Assembly (NCBI GenBank): GCA_017936885.1
Contig: JAGBEO010000005.1
Span: 186,001-250,000 of the forward strand
Length of the DNA: 64,000 nucleotides
Reading direction: 5' to 3'
Source of the DNA: Lachnospiraceae bacterium
GTDB taxonomy: Bacteria > Bacillota > Clostridia > Lachnospirales > Lachnospiraceae
Shown piece by piece: positions 63,692 through 64,000 of the stretch. The notes beneath the pieces were generated by a model. The model made no database searches and was not told the DNA's origin. It was given only the letters and a program-made list of their open reading frames with translations. The stretch's first letter is position 1; every line of letters starts with the position of its first letter. A program made the translations under genes and the position numbers.

Positions 63692-64000
63692 TTATAATCC
63701 CATCTCTGCCTTCAATGCTGCCAATTCGTCATCTACCGCCGAGTTATCTTCCTGCGCGTCATATTTCTTGGCAAGTTCCTCAATGCTGTTTCCTTCTGCG
63801 GACGCATTTAACTCACCCATGGCATTGGCTTCATCCAGCATCTTATTCACTTTATCTTCCATTCTGTCAAAAGCCGCCATGTTATTGCCTGCATCTGCCA
63901 GACCGGAACCCATCTGATTAATCTTCTTCTGGGTCTCTGCCACCTTCACTTTAGCCTTTAACATATCCCTCTTACTCTTCAAAGAAGAAATATCTCCTGC
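63692..64000 (-). CDS. PspA/IM30-family protein, partial (5' end outside window)
   Basis: About 102 C-terminal residues are present and the frame is open to the right edge. Heptad-rich helices with 'AETQKKINQMG' and 'FDRMEDKVNKMLDEANAM' match the end of PspA/IM30 (YdjF), which stabilises stressed membranes as an ESCRT-III-like coat. The neighbour downstream is the YdjI-like gene, as in B. subtilis. Confidence 0.8.
   Translation of the reverse strand, partial: AGDISSLKSKRDMLKAKVKVAETQKKINQMGSGLADAGNNMAAFDRMEDKVNKMLDEANAMGELNASAEGNSIEELAKKYDAQEDNSAVDDELAALKAEMGL

Noticed and set aside
1-64000. tRNA, rRNA or CRISPR features
   Set aside because: No T-loop motif with flanking acceptor stems, no rRNA-like sequence and no regularly spaced repeats were seen by eye; a covariance scan was not possible.

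Overview
The window looks like a chromosomal segment of a spore-forming Clostridia member, most likely Lachnospiraceae. It carries sporulation genes (a SigK-like sigma factor, spoIIP, gpr) in the clostridial order rpsT / gpr-spoIIP-lepA-hemW, clear sigma-A promoters, AGGAGG-type ribosome binding sites and a Gram-positive type IV pilus set. No rRNA, tRNA or CRISPR array was seen. The core genes are moderately GC-rich; an AT-rich accessory block occupies roughly 40.3-57.1 kb.

Layout. (1) 1-17.7 kb: a type IV pilus and DNA-uptake region, nearly all on the minus strand. In transcription order one run is sigK-like, a degenerate HD-GYP protein and pilT; the next is comM, dprA and pilB; then an Rpn-type nuclease; then pilC, the major pilin, prepilin peptidase, a fused PilM-PilN protein, PilO, a large minor pilin and a PilX-like protein that runs off the left edge. 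(2) 17.7-23.9 kb: hemW, lepA, spoIIP and gpr (minus), and rpsT (plus). (3) 24-40.3 kb: half of a ydjFGHI-like membrane-stress module, a GDT1-type Mn2+ exporter behind a yybP-ykoY riboswitch, an SDR enzyme overlapping a PurF-like protein that lacks its glutaminase cysteine, a degenerate GGDEF protein, a divergent aminotransferase/MocR pair, an MFS/LysR pair, and a two-component operon with small membrane proteins.

(4) 40.3-57.1 kb: an AT-rich defence island. It holds gene fragments, a PemK/MazF toxin, a DUF6414-like protein and a complete type I restriction-modification locus built for inversion. One hsdS has a promoter and start codon and reads plus. A second hsdS without a start reads minus. 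A tyrosine recombinase lies between them. The two hsdS copies share a perfect 111-bp inverted repeat at mid-gene and a perfect 16-bp inverted repeat at the 5' end, so recombination could give four specificity proteins. An IS66 element with an intact 8-bp target duplication has inserted next to the recombinase promoter. hsdM and hsdR follow on the minus strand.

(5) 57.1-64 kb: an RlmCD-type 23S rRNA methyltransferase whose unusual C-terminal extension abuts the island, a small membrane protein, pcrA, and the other half of the ydj module (a YdjI-like SPFH protein and PspA, cut by the right edge). The parts that fit together best are the pilus/competence cluster, the self-inverting restriction system and the riboswitch-controlled Mn2+ exporter.
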